Source: an uncultured Clostridia bacterium (GTDB lineage Bacteria; Bacillota; Clostridia; Christensenellales; Aristaeellaceae). Taken from it: a DNA stretch of 64,000 bases. Positions within the stretch are counted from its first letter, which is position 1; every line of letters starts with the position of its first letter. A program made the translations under genes and the position numbers. Shown piece by piece: positions 10,416 to 18,852 of this stretch. The DNA lies in the NCBI GenBank assembly GCA_947165425.1, contig CAMVAJ010000001.1:1-64000 (forward strand), written 5' to 3'. Below the pieces are notes generated by a model that saw only the letters and a program-made list of their open reading frames with translations, was not told where the DNA came from and did no database searches.

Positions 10416-11426
10416 TCAGTTTAATTCCAGGTTGCCCTCGCCGCTGCGCTGCCCATAGCGGCGCAGCAGATCGGACAGGCTGGGCACATTGTCCAGCGCA
10501 AGCGCGTCCGCCGGGTTGCTGTCCTCGACGATCCAGGCGGAGAAATCCGCGTCCGCCTCGCGGGCGAGACGGCGGTCCATGCTCCGCTGGGTCTCCAGGT
10601 TGGCGATTCCGGTCTGCTTCAGCCCGTGGGAGGACTGCCAGGCGCGGACGGCGAGAATGGTCGAGCTTCCGCAGATGCCGTCCACCTGATCCGGGGTCAT
10701 CAGCCCGAGGCGAACCAGCTTCTCCTGCAGCTGGCGGACCTTGAAGCCGCTGTTGCCGGAGCGGATGGTCCACTCGGCGGTGTCGTGCACGGTGCCAAAG
10801 CCGAGAATGCGGTTGTAGGTCAGATCGTACTCGGCGCGCTTGACCGCGACGGGGGTGTTGCCCTCGATGCAGTGGATCGTGACCGACCCGGTCTCGGTGT
10901 CGCGGGTGCAGTACTCGACCATGGCGACGTGGTCCGTATCCTGCGTATCCGTCCAGGTGAAGAAGACCCAGTCGCCGGGCTCGGGAATGTACTCGCCGGG
11001 CGTGAGGAAATGATCCGCGCCATAGAGCCACTGGTAGCCCCACCCGTCGAGGTTGCCGTTGCGGACGACATAGCGGCCGTTCCGGATAAACCAGCTCCGG
11101 CCGGTGTTCTGGCCGGAGTAGCGCGGAAAGACCGTGCCCAGCAGCTCGGTGCCGTCCCGCTGGTCCACCTGATCCACGCACCAGCAGAGGAACTCGGCGC
11201 ACCACTGGGCGTAGGGGTCGCCGGACCACTCGCCGTATTTGGTGTAGCCGTGATCCCCCTCGCGGTAGCCGATCTCCCCGGCGGCGATATCCAGAACCTG
11301 CTTCACATAGGACGGCACGGGATAGGACGGCTGGATGCGGACCTGGTCGGCCCGCGCGGAGGGGGCGGCGAGGAGAAGCACGAGAGACAGGCCCGCGGCC
11401 AGGAGCCAGATTTGTCTGCGATTCAA
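10416..11426 (-). CDS. Exported CHAP-domain peptidase/amidase with peptidoglycan-binding domain
   Basis: 336 residues. After a signal peptide (about 1-27, ending SARAD) comes a CHAP-type domain (about 40-200) with the candidate catalytic Cys in QWCAEFLCWCVDQ and His in TDHVAMVEY. A peptidoglycan-binding type 1 domain follows (about 220-285: GFKVRQLQEKLVRLGLM). Such proteins cut peptide bonds in cell-wall peptidoglycan. The likely start is TTG at 11426, 7 nt after GGAGG, directly before the signal peptide; upstream in-frame ATGs would add a non-signal extension. The C-terminal 50 residues have no recognised domain. Confidence 0.85.
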   Translation of the reverse strand: MNRRQIWLLAAGLSLVLLLAAPSARADQVRIQPSYPVPSYVKQVLDIAAGEIGYREGDHGYTKYGEWSGDPYAQWCAEFLCWCVDQVDQRDGTELLGTVFPRYSGQNTGRSWFIRNGRYVVRNGNLDGWGYQWLYGADHFLTPGEYIPEPGDWVFFTWTDTQDTDHVAMVEYCTRDTETGSVTIHCIEGNTPVAVKRAEYDLTYNRILGFGTVHDTAEWTIRSGNSGFKVRQLQEKLVRLGLMTPDQVDGICGSSTILAVRAWQSSHGLKQTGIANLETQRSMDRRLAREADADFSAWIVEDSNPADALALDNVPSLSDLLRRYGQRSGEGNLELN

Positions 11427-11447
11427 GGCATATCCTCCATTATAATA

Positions 11448-11486
11448 GGAAGAAAGGCGGAGACGGACAGGTTCTGTCCGCTCCGC
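11448..11486 (-). terminator. Hairpin between the vanW-type and CHAP genes
   Basis: A two-part stem (11457-11462 with 11481-11486, and 11465-11470 with 11474-11479) is followed on the minus strand by CTTTCTTCC. It could be a weak terminator or processing site that lowers expression of the downstream genes. Confidence 0.45.
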
Positions 11487-11513
11487 GATCGAATCCGGAT
11501 TGAGCAATTCGAC

Positions 11514-12683
11514 TTACTCCTGGTCGAAATCCGCCCGGTAAACCACCATCAGCAGCGCGCCGTCATAGGAGGTATGGCCCTCAATGCGGATCGGGAAGCT
11601 GTAGTCGTTGCGGAAACGGAGATTCAGGCTCTCGTTGCCCACCGCGGCATCGACGCCGTGCGGAAGGTACTTTGCGCCGCTGGGGCCGTGGGGACGCCGC
11701 TGCAGGATCGTGATGCCGGGGAGCTGCAGGAGGGCGTTGTACAGCGTGGAGGAAACCTGACAGGTGCCGCCGCCGTAGCCCAGGGCGGAGGTGCCGGCCG
11801 AGAGCACCACGGCGGGCTTGTAGCCGGTGGAAGCCTTGTAGGGGCCGACCTGCTTGTTGAAGTTGAAGGACTCGCCGGGCTGCATCACGCGGGTGAGACG
11901 CTTGCAGCCCACGTCGATGTTCACCAGGCGGTTGCGGTTGGTATCGCTGTCCGTCATGGCGTAGAAGGAGGTGTAGGCGGCGATGGGGGTGTCGGCGTTC
12001 AGCGCGGCGTCCGTCGGCGAGACGGGCACCAGCCCGGTCAGATTCTCCATGCGGATATAGCCGTAGGTGCGCCAGTAGGGCACGATCGCCCAGCCGTCCT
12101 TGATCCGCCAGATGGAGAGCATGGTGCCGGGGTTGAGCACGACCCAGCTGTCGTCCTCGTCGCTCATGGATTTGCGCACAGGCGTCGTGGCGGCCGTGTA
12201 ACAAATGTAGGAGGACTTCTGTACGCCGTAGGGCGGGGTGGCCTCCGGGTTCACGGGGTGGACCTCGCTGATCTTCTCGCGCTTGATATAGCCGATCTTG
12301 TCACGGTATTTGATGATGCACCAGTTCGCACCGACGGAGTACAGCTCCGCGCCCTTGGCCGCGCCGGAGCGGATGATGACCTTGGAGCGGTCGATCTCCC
12401 GCACGGAATAGATGGGGGTGTCTTCCTTGGTGATGCGGCAGGTGTAGAGCACGGGCGTGTCCGGTGTGAGCTCGCTCAGATCCATCTCGTGCCAGGTCTC
12501 GCCAACGACGTAATGGGTGTCCTCCTCATCCTCGTTGATGTCGTCCAGATCGTGGATTTCCTTGAGTTCCTCGGCGGTCAGCTTGCTCTCGTCCACCACG
12601 TCGTCCGTGTCCTCCTCAGCGAGCGCAAGCCCGGTGAGCAGCAGCACCAGGGAGAGTGTCAGAGCGGTCAGTTTTTTCAGCAT
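11514..12683 (-). CDS. Exported VanW-family protein with SH3-like repeats
   Basis: 389 residues. The signal peptide (1-22, ending LALAEE) is followed by an acidic stretch, then two SH3-like segments (about 80-135 and 150-215) with CIIKYRDKIGYIKRE and AIVPYWRTYGYIRME. The C-terminal VanW domain (about 250-385) carries PGESFNFNKQVGPY, GGGTCQVSSTLYNALL and the LRFRNDYSFPIRIE strand. VanW domains occur near glycopeptide-resistance genes, but their biochemical role is unproven; no van ligases are present here. The ATG at 12683 follows GGAGG. It is first in the run of exported proteins and has its own promoter. Confidence 0.88.
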   Translation of the reverse strand: MLKKLTALTLSLVLLLTGLALAEEDTDDVVDESKLTAEELKEIHDLDDINEDEEDTHYVVGETWHEMDLSELTPDTPVLYTCRITKEDTPIYSVREIDRSKVIIRSGAAKGAELYSVGANWCIIKYRDKIGYIKREKISEVHPVNPEATPPYGVQKSSYICYTAATTPVRKSMSDEDDSWVVLNPGTMLSIWRIKDGWAIVPYWRTYGYIRMENLTGLVPVSPTDAALNADTPIAAYTSFYAMTDSDTNRNRLVNIDVGCKRLTRVMQPGESFNFNKQVGPYKASTGYKPAVVLSAGTSALGYGGGTCQVSSTLYNALLQLPGITILQRRPHGPSGAKYLPHGVDAAVGNESLNLRFRNDYSFPIRIEGHTSYDGALLMVVYRADFDQE

Positions 12684-12726
12684 GCTTATCCTCCATCGTG
12701 ACGGATGTCAAAACACTTAAGAATCC

Positions 12727-12769
12727 TGCCCATTCAGATGGGCACGTAAAGACGAGCCTGTATGCAGGC
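12727..12769 (-). promoter_or_regulatory. Two tandem hairpins in the vanW-type leader
   Basis: Within the roughly 90-nt leader, 12756-12760 pairs with 12765-12769 and 12727-12733 pairs with 12738-12744 (7 bp, perfect). Neither is followed by a U-run, so they are not a simple attenuator. They may stabilise the RNA or bind a protein. Confidence 0.4.
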
Positions 12770-12779
12770 GGTCTTTGTT

Positions 12780-12808
12780 ATTATAACATGAAAGACGCCC
12801 TGTGGCAA
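12780..12808 (-). promoter_or_regulatory. Promoter of the vanW-type exported-protein run
   Basis: TTGCCA (12803-12808), a 17-bp spacer and TATAAT (12780-12785) on the minus strand. It is divergent from the asp23 promoter 50 bp away. Confidence 0.8.
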
Positions 12809-12857
12809 GGTCTGACAGGCGGCTTTGCGCCGCGCACGTGAAATTCAGATGCAGGTG

Positions 12858-12886
12858 TTGCCAATGATCGGAAAATTTGGTATACT
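12858..12886 (+). promoter_or_regulatory. Promoter of the asp23-amaP-nusB block
   Basis: TTGCCA (12858-12863), a 17-bp spacer and TATACT (12881-12886), about 60 nt before the Asp23 start. This is the only clear promoter I see before the long plus-strand block. Confidence 0.8.
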
Positions 12887-12949
12887 TCCCCTGACCCGAG
12901 CATCCGGTCTTTTAAGTTGTGTACGCATGGTTTAGGAGGTAGATTCACC

Positions 12950-13525
12950 ATGGCAAATAAAAAGGAATACCAGCTCAAGCCGGTGGAGGCAGGCAATGAC
13001 GCCGGATCCGCCATCATTTACGCCAACGAGGTTGTCGCCACCATCGCCGGGATCGCCGCCGCGGAGGTGGAGGGCATCGCGGAGATGAGCAACGTCCCCA
13101 GCGGCAAGATCGCCGGCAAGAACAAGAACGTGACCCGGGGCGTGAAGGTGGAGGTCGGCCCCGAGGAGGTCAGCTGTGACCTTTATGTCGTGATCGAGTA
13201 CGGCCGTCCGATCCAGAAGGTGGCCCAGGAGGCCCAGGAGAGCGTGCGCCGCTCGCTGGAGGCCATGACCGGTCTGCATGTGGTGCGGGTGGATGTCCAT
13301 GTGACGGGCGTCAGCTTCGAGAAGGAAAACAACGCGCTGACCGCCGGCGCCCGCAACGCGCGCCTGGGCGACGGCCGCAGCGCCGGTCGCGAGAAGGAAA
13401 AGAAGGCCAAGCAGAGCCAGAGCAAGGCCAAGGCGCAGACTGAACCGGAGGCGGCTACGCCGGAGGAAAAGCCGGAGCAGACCGAGGAGACGCAGCCCGC
13501 CGACGGGGCGGAGCAGCCGTCCTGA
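12950..13525 (+). CDS. Asp23/Gls24 family envelope stress response protein
   Basis: 191 residues. The core (about 15-125) has IIYANEVVATIAGIAAAEVEGI and VSCDLYVVIEYGRPI in separate strands, the Asp23/Gls24 pattern, with the final DVHVTGVSF strand. In staphylococci Asp23 sits under the membrane, held by AmaP, and limits envelope stress; the same partners follow here. The tail (about 130-191) is Lys/Ala then Glu/Pro-rich and probably disordered, longer than in many homologues. The start is an ATG after AGGAGGT. Confidence 0.92.
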   Translation: MANKKEYQLKPVEAGNDAGSAIIYANEVVATIAGIAAAEVEGIAEMSNVPSGKIAGKNKNVTRGVKVEVGPEEVSCDLYVVIEYGRPIQKVAQEAQESVRRSLEAMTGLHVVRVDVHVTGVSFEKENNALTAGARNARLGDGRSAGREKEKKAKQSQSKAKAQTEPEAATPEEKPEQTEETQPADGAEQPS

Positions 13526-13589
13526 GCGCCCGGCGTGCCAATCCGGTCGGCAATATACCGCACATGATTTAGAAGGAGGCTGAGAATCT

Positions 13590-14657
13590 GTGAAAACACG
13601 CATGCGGGATCGCATCCTGATCCCGGCGGCAGGTTTGGTGCTGATTTTCCTGTCGGCTGTCCTGATTATGGACGTCTATTTTGAAAAATACCAGCTGATG
13701 TGGATCAGCCGTCAGCTGGCCATCGACTCCATCAAGCGGAAAATCGTTTTCGGCGTGGTCATCGCGCTCATGCTGCTGGACGGGATCTACTGTCTGAGCG
13801 TGCTCTTCCGGCGCATCAGCCGTCGCAAGGGCTTCGTCGTGGAAAAGCGCGAGGGCGGGGAGCTGGCGATCTCCGTCAAGGCGCTGGAGAGCCTGGTGAC
13901 CAAGTGCCTGGCTCCCTATGACGCGGTGACGTGCAAGAGCATTCATCTCCACAACGAGCGGGAGGGCCTGGTGATCGGGCTGCGCACGGGCGTGCGCCGC
14001 GGCACCAACATCCCGATGCTGGCGGATTCGCTGCAGAAACAGATCCGGCAGTACGTCACCGACTGCACCGGCTGCGACGTGAAGCGCGTTTATGTTCAGG
14101 TCGACAGCATGGACGCGGCGGGCGAGAACACCGCCTACCATGTGCCGGACCCCGTGGATCCCGTGGCCGAGCATCTGAAGAGCCAGGACGAGAGTGCGGC
14201 GCAGGACGAGGCAAAGACACCGATCCACCAGCGGCTGTTCGGACACAAGGATCAGCCGGCCGATCTGCCGCCCGCGCCCGCGGCGGAGGCGGAAGCGCCT
14301 CAGCCGGCGCCGAATCCGGAACCGGCGGAAAAGCCCGAAGCGCCTGTGAATCAGGAGGCGGAGACGGCGAAGCCCGAGCAGGAGACCGCGCCGGCGGTGG
14401 ATAACCGCCCGTGGCACCAGCGCCTTTTCGGAAAGAGGGAGGAGCCGGTCGAGGCGGTGGCCACGGCAACAGCCGAGCCTGTCAAGCCGGAAACCGCAAG
14501 CGAGGCGACGGAACCGCAGCCCGCGGAACCCGGCGACGGGCAGCAGCAGGAGACAGAGAGCGCCGGCGAGGCCGAGACACCGGACAGCGAGTCCGTGACA
14601 GCGGAGCAGCTGCCCTTCCTGGACACGTGGGAGTCGGAGGCAAAGCGCAATGACTGA
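13590..14657 (+). CDS. amaP: Alkaline shock response membrane anchor AmaP, long form
   Basis: 355 residues, against roughly 180-200 in ordinary AmaP. Two membrane helices (about 10-28 and 52-75) are followed by a cytoplasmic domain (about 80-172) containing VSVKALESLVTKCL-like Asp23-related strands. From 175 on the protein is Pro/Glu/Ala-rich and probably disordered. The tail carries a repeated short motif, PIHQRLFGHK (211-220) and PWHQRLFGKR (274-283). The start is a GTG after AAGGAGG. Known role: anchors Asp23 to the membrane. It overlaps the next gene by 8 nt. Confidence 0.88.
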   Translation: MKTRMRDRILIPAAGLVLIFLSAVLIMDVYFEKYQLMWISRQLAIDSIKRKIVFGVVIALMLLDGIYCLSVLFRRISRRKGFVVEKREGGELAISVKALESLVTKCLAPYDAVTCKSIHLHNEREGLVIGLRTGVRRGTNIPMLADSLQKQIRQYVTDCTGCDVKRVYVQVDSMDAAGENTAYHVPDPVDPVAEHLKSQDESAAQDEAKTPIHQRLFGHKDQPADLPPAPAAEAEAPQPAPNPEPAEKPEAPVNQEAETAKPEQETAPAVDNRPWHQRLFGKREEPVEAVATATAEPVKPETASEATEPQPAEPGDGQQQETESAGEAETPDSESVTAEQLPFLDTWESEAKRND

Positions 14658-15045
14658 ACAGGAAGTATTCACAACGTCTGAAGAGACGGAACAGACGCCC
14701 GAGATGGAATCCATCGTGGAGCCGGAGCAGGCGGAAAAGGCGGAGACCGCAGCGGCGCAGGAGGTAAAGCGCCCCGTGCTGGAGACGGTGACGCCCCAGA
14801 AGCATACGCTGACCGCGACGGAGAAGAACACCGCCATCGAGCCGGACGAGGAGGATCGGAAGCGCAAGCTGCTGATCGGCTCGGCCTGCGGCGCGGCGGT
14901 CGCCGTGCTGCTGATGACCATTGGCTTCGGCAGGACCCTTTTCCTGGGCGTGATGAGCGGCGCGGGCGCCTTCATCTACGGCGTGAAGGACAAACAGCAG
15001 TGGCTTAAGGACACGGTGAACCGCCTTTTCCCGCCGCACAGCTGA
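14650..15045 (+). CDS. Small DUF2273-type membrane protein
   Basis: 131 residues. An acidic, Thr-rich N-terminal 75 residues precede two hydrophobic stretches (about 77-92 and 95-112) and a C-terminal WLKDTVNRLFP. That hydrophobic hairpin plus the LKD..NRLF end match DUF2273, a known companion of Asp23 and AmaP. The N-terminal extension is unusual, since typical members are about 60-80 residues. It starts inside the end of amaP and is presumably translated with it. Function unknown beyond the association. Confidence 0.78.
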   Translation: MTEQEVFTTSEETEQTPEMESIVEPEQAEKAETAAAQEVKRPVLETVTPQKHTLTATEKNTAIEPDEEDRKRKLLIGSACGAAVAVLLMTIGFGRTLFLGVMSGAGAFIYGVKDKQQWLKDTVNRLFPPHS

Positions 15046-15079
15046 GCGAAAGAAACAGGCAGAAAACAGGAGATAGCTT

Positions 15080-15526
15080 ATGGCAAGAGCGACAGCGCGG
15101 ATCGCCGCGATGCAGATGATCTATGAATACTACGCCGGCGGCGAGGGCGGCGATGACACGCTGCGGATGGTTTACGACGAGTTGCGGGAGGAAAACCAGC
15201 GCGCCGTGGCCGCGGACGACCCGGGCCTGGACGACCGGGCGTGGATTGAAAAGACCTTCCAGGGCGTTTTGCAGTGCCGCGAGGAGCTGGACCGGCGCAT
15301 CCGGGAGGTCAGCCGGAACTGGTCCCTGGAGCGCATGGCCAGCGTGGACCGGACGATTCTGCGCCTGGCGGTGTGGGAGATCCTTCACGAGAAGGACGTC
15401 CCGGGCGCGGTGGTGATCAGCGAAGCGGTGGAGATGGCGAATCAGTACTCCGACGAGGGGAGCGGCCGCTTCATCAACGGCATCCTGGGCACCATTCTCC
15501 GGGCGGAGCAGGCGGAAAAAGCATGA
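15080..15526 (+). CDS. nusB: Transcription antitermination factor NusB
   Basis: 148 residues of the all-helical NusB fold: ARIAAMQMIYEYY at the start, SRNWSLERMASVDRTILRLA in the middle, and VVISEAVEMANQYSDEGSG and FINGILGTIL at the end. NusB with NusE (S10) binds boxA RNA and supports rRNA transcription. The start is an ATG after AGGAG. It overlaps the next gene by 4 nt (ATGA). Confidence 0.95.
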   Translation: MARATARIAAMQMIYEYYAGGEGGDDTLRMVYDELREENQRAVAADDPGLDDRAWIEKTFQGVLQCREELDRRIREVSRNWSLERMASVDRTILRLAVWEILHEKDVPGAVVISEAVEMANQYSDEGSGRFINGILGTILRAEQAEKA

Positions 15527-16488
15527 GAGAGATCGTCATCGGTCTGGATACCTCCTGCTACACGACCTCCTGCGCGGCGGCTGACACGGACGGCGCGGTG
15601 ATTGCCTCCTGCCGGAAGCTCCTGCCGGTGCCGCTGGGCGGACGCGGACTGCGCCAGAGCGAGGCGGTCTTCGCCCATGTCCGGCAGATCCCGGAGGTCA
15701 TGGCGCAGCTGGGCGAGGCGATCCGCGGGATGCGGGTGGCGGCCGTCTGCGCGTCGAAGACGCCGAGGGACGACCCGGATTCCTATATGCCGGTCTTTCA
15801 GGTGGGGGACGCTCACGCGCGGGCGCTGGCGGCCGTGCTGGACGTCCCCTGCTTTTCGTCCACGCACCAGCGAGGGCACATCGCGGCGGCGCGGGTGGAC
15901 AGCGGAGCGGAGCCGGGCGATTTGCTGGCGGTGCACCTCTCCGGCGGCACAACGGAGATCCTGAGCCTTCAAGGGGAGGAACTGACCCTGCTGGGCGGCA
16001 CGGCGGATCTGCACGCGGGTCAGCTGGTGGACCGGGCGGGCGTCGCCCTGGGGCTCCCCTTTCCCGCCGGGCCTTACCTGGAGGCGCTGGCGGTCCGAGG
16101 ACACGCGCAGGCGAAGCTGCCGCTGAGCGCAGAGCGCGACAGACTGCAGGTACATCTCTCGGGGGCCGAGACACAGGTGCAGCGCTGGATCCAGGCGGGC
16201 GGCATGCCGCCGGAGGATATCGCGGCGGAGATCTATGATTTCCTGGCCCGGTCCGTCGCGTGGCTTGTGACCGTGGCGGCGGAGCGGACAGGCATCCATC
16301 AGGTGCTGATCGCCGGCGGCGTGTCCTCCTCCGGCCTTCTGCGGGAGCTGGTCCGGCAGCGGGCGGGGAAAAGGATGCCCGATTTGAAAATCTACTTTGG
16401 TCTGCCGGAGTACTCCGGCGACAACGCGGTGGGCGCGGCGCTGATCGGCGCCGGGATGCTGAAGGCGCAGCGCGGAAAGCGCGCATAA
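15523..16488 (+). CDS. TsaD/Kae1-like ASKHA protein (peptidase M22-type paralogue)
   Basis: 321 residues of the Kae1/TsaD/YgjD fold. Visible are LDTSCYTTSCA at the N-terminus, the metal-type HxxxH as His115 and His119 in THQRGHIAAA, SGGTTEIL at 140-147, DRAGVALGLPFPAGP near 170 and SGDNAVGAALIGAG near the end. The true TsaD makes tRNA t6A with TsaB and TsaE. This copy differs from TsaD at several motifs (SGGTTE for SGGHTE, HQRGH for HMEGH), and no tsaB or tsaE is nearby, so I treat it as a paralogue of unknown substrate. Overlaps nusB by 4 nt and lies 18 nt before folD. Confidence 0.82.
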   Translation: MREIVIGLDTSCYTTSCAAADTDGAVIASCRKLLPVPLGGRGLRQSEAVFAHVRQIPEVMAQLGEAIRGMRVAAVCASKTPRDDPDSYMPVFQVGDAHARALAAVLDVPCFSSTHQRGHIAAARVDSGAEPGDLLAVHLSGGTTEILSLQGEELTLLGGTADLHAGQLVDRAGVALGLPFPAGPYLEALAVRGHAQAKLPLSAERDRLQVHLSGAETQVQRWIQAGGMPPEDIAAEIYDFLARSVAWLVTVAAERTGIHQVLIAGGVSSSGLLRELVRQRAGKRMPDLKIYFGLPEYSGDNAVGAALIGAGMLKAQRGKRA

Positions 16489-16506
16489 ACGGAAGGAGAC
16501 GGCCAT

Positions 16507-17349
16507 ATGCCCTGCAAGACGCTTGACGGAAAAGCCCTGGCGCAACGCACACGGGACGGGATCGCGAAACAGGTCGCGGAGTTGAAGACCCGCGGCGTCA
16601 CGCCCGGGCTCGCGGTGATCCTGGTGGGGAACGATCCCGCCAGCGAGATCTATGTGCGCAACAAGGGCATCGCCTGCGAAAAGGCCGGTATGCGCTCGGA
16701 GACGGTGCGCCTCCCGGCGGAGATCAGCCAGGAGCGTCTGCACGAGGAGATCGAGCGGCTGAACGCGGATCCCGAGATCGACGGCATTCTGCTGCAGCTT
16801 CCGATCCCCGGGCATCTCGACGAGCGCCAGGCGCTGGATCGCATCGACCCGCGCAAGGATGTGGACGGCTTCCATCTCGTCAACGCCGGGAAGCTCCTGG
16901 CGGGCGAAAAAACGGTGGTCCCCTGCACGCCGAAGGGCATCATGCGGCTGATCGGGGAGGCGGGCGTGCCGCTTGTCGGCAAGGAGGCCGTGGTCATCGG
17001 CCGCTCCAACATTGTCGGAAAGCCGATCGCGCTCCTGCTGATGCAGGCGGGCTGCACGGTGACGATCTGCCACTCCAAGACGGTGAATCTGGCGGGCCAT
17101 ACCCGGCGCGCGGACATTTTGGTGGCGGCGGTGGGCAAGGCCGGCTTTGTCACCCCCGATATGGTGAAGCCCGGCGCGGTGGTGATCGACGTGGGCATTA
17201 ACCGCGTGGAAGGCAAGGTGTGCGGGGATGTGGATCCCGCCGTGTCGGCCGTCGCCGGATATCTGACGCCGGTGCCGGGCGGCGTCGGGCCGATGACCAT
17301 TGCGATGCTGCTTGAGAACACGGTGGAAGCAGCGGAAAAACGCGCATGA
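16507..17349 (+). CDS. folD: Bifunctional methylenetetrahydrofolate dehydrogenase/cyclohydrolase
   Basis: FolD interconverts 5,10-methylene-, methenyl- and 10-formyl-THF with NADP+. The 280 residues contain YVRNKGIACEKAGM (Tyr and Lys of the active site), GILLQLPIPGHL, DPRKDVDGFH, PCTPKGIM and VVIGRSNIVGKPIALLL, then PVPGGVGPMTIAMLLENT. Length and motif order are those of a standard FolD. The ATG follows AGGAG. It overlaps xseA by 4 nt (ATGA). Confidence 0.97.
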   Translation: MPCKTLDGKALAQRTRDGIAKQVAELKTRGVTPGLAVILVGNDPASEIYVRNKGIACEKAGMRSETVRLPAEISQERLHEEIERLNADPEIDGILLQLPIPGHLDERQALDRIDPRKDVDGFHLVNAGKLLAGEKTVVPCTPKGIMRLIGEAGVPLVGKEAVVIGRSNIVGKPIALLLMQAGCTVTICHSKTVNLAGHTRRADILVAAVGKAGFVTPDMVKPGAVVIDVGINRVEGKVCGDVDPAVSAVAGYLTPVPGGVGPMTIAMLLENTVEAAEKRA

Positions 17350-18644
17350 CGGCCAAAGGCGAGCGGTTCATCGTCTCGGTTAGCGAGCTGAACCAGTATG
17401 TGCGGCAGAGCCTGAACGCGGATCCGCTTCTGCGGGACCTGCGACTGCGCGGGGAGATCAGCGGCATCAAGTTCTATCCGAACGCCTGGTACTTTCAGCT
17501 CAAGGACGAGAGCGCCCGCATCAGCTGCGTTCTCTTCCGCCAGGCGATTCAGCGGGCCAGCTTCCGCCCGAAGGACGGCGACGCGGTGGTGCTGCACGGC
17601 AGCGCAAGTCTGTACGCGGAGCGCGGAGAGTATCAGTTCGTCGCGGACGGCATACGGCCAGAGGGAGTTGGATATCTCTGGCAGCAGTATGAGCGCCTCA
17701 AGGCGAAGCTGACGGACGAGGGATTGTTTGACCCGGACCGCAAGCGGCCTCTCCCGGTCCGGCCGCGGCGAATCGCCGTGCTGACCTCTGCCAGCGGCGC
17801 GGTCTGGCACGATATCCACAAGATCTGCCGCGAGCGGGATCCGGGCGTTGCCCTCGTGCTGGTGCCGGTACCGGTGCAGGGTGAGGGCGCCGCGGAGGAG
17901 ATCGTCAAGGCGATTCACAAGGCGGTCCGTCTCCCGGAGGTCGATCTTCTGATCGTAGGGCGCGGCGGCGGCTCGATGGAGGAGCTCTGGTGCTTCAACG
18001 ACGAGACTCTGGTGCGGGCGGTGGCGGCCTGTCCGCTGCCGGTCATCTCCGCCGTGGGCCACGAGACAGATTTCACGCTGTGCGATTTCGCGGCGGACCG
18101 GCGGGCCTCCACCCCCTCCAACGCGGCGGAGATCGCGGTGCCGGACGGAGCGGACGCGGTGGAGGGACTGCGCATGCTGCGGGAGCGGCTGCACCGCGCG
18201 GCGGCGCAGTCGCTGCAGAGCCGGAGCCTGGCGCTCCTGACGCTGCGGGAGCGGCTCGGCGCGGCCTCGCCGATGGCGCGGCTGCACGAGCTGACCGCGC
18301 GGCAGGCCGCGCTGGCGGGCCGGCTCTCGGCGCTGACGGACAGCCTGCTGCGGGAGAGAAAGCTGGAGCTGGAGCGCCTGCGCCTGCGCGTGGAACAGGC
18401 GGCGGACGCCGCGATGGACCAAAGCGAGCGCCGGCTGATGCAGCAGCGGACCCGGGCGGAGGCCCTCAACCCGATGCGCGTGCTGGAGCGGGGGTATGCG
18501 CTGGTGCTCTCGGACGACAAACTGATCAGCGCGGCGAAGGACGCGCCGGAGCGCATGACCCTGCGCTTTGCGGACGGCAGCGTGAAGGTGCGCAAGGAGG
18601 AAGCGGCACATGGCAGCAAGGGAAAAGAAGCCACTGAGCTTTGA
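17346..18644 (+). CDS. xseA: Exodeoxyribonuclease VII large subunit
   Basis: 432 residues. An N-terminal OB-fold (about 8-105: LRLRGEISGIKFYPNAWYF) is followed by the catalytic domain (about 125-330) with VLTSASGAVWHDI, GRGGGSMEELWCFND and SAVGHETDFTLCDFAADRRA, then a long coiled coil with many Arg/Leu repeats. Ends in the usual YALVLSDDKLI...FADGSVKV tail. Degrades single-stranded DNA with XseB. The downstream xseB start lies 35 nt inside this gene. Confidence 0.97.
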   Translation: MTAKGERFIVSVSELNQYVRQSLNADPLLRDLRLRGEISGIKFYPNAWYFQLKDESARISCVLFRQAIQRASFRPKDGDAVVLHGSASLYAERGEYQFVADGIRPEGVGYLWQQYERLKAKLTDEGLFDPDRKRPLPVRPRRIAVLTSASGAVWHDIHKICRERDPGVALVLVPVPVQGEGAAEEIVKAIHKAVRLPEVDLLIVGRGGGSMEELWCFNDETLVRAVAACPLPVISAVGHETDFTLCDFAADRRASTPSNAAEIAVPDGADAVEGLRMLRERLHRAAAQSLQSRSLALLTLRERLGAASPMARLHELTARQAALAGRLSALTDSLLRERKLELERLRLRVEQAADAAMDQSERRLMQQRTRAEALNPMRVLERGYALVLSDDKLISAAKDAPERMTLRFADGSVKVRKEEAAHGSKGKEATEL

Positions 18645-18852
18645 GCAGCGCCTGGAGAAAGTCACCCAGACGATCGACCGACTGGAGAGCGGAGCCTCCA
18701 CGCTGGAGGAGACGCTTCATGATTACGAGGAAGCGACCGCGATGCTCAGCGAGCTCGAGCGGGAGCTGACCACCGCGCAGCAGCGCCTGACCGTCCTGCG
18801 CAAGCGCGCGGACGGCACGGAGCAGGAGGAGAAACTGGAGGGAGAGGCGTGA
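18610..18852 (+). CDS. xseB: Exodeoxyribonuclease VII small subunit
   Basis: 80 residues forming a helical hairpin: SFEQRLEKVTQTIDRLESG, then LEETLHDYEEA and a second helix. This is the normal size and pattern of XseB, which packs on the XseA coiled coil. The ATG has AAGGAGG 9 nt upstream, inside xseA. It ends in a GTGA overlap with ispA. Confidence 0.95.
   Translation: MAAREKKPLSFEQRLEKVTQTIDRLESGASTLEETLHDYEEATAMLSELERELTTAQQRLTVLRKRADGTEQEEKLEGEA

Noticed and set aside
11439..11444. TATAAT just before the CHAP gene
   Set aside because: It would place the transcription start inside the ribosome-binding site, and no -35 box lies at the right distance.
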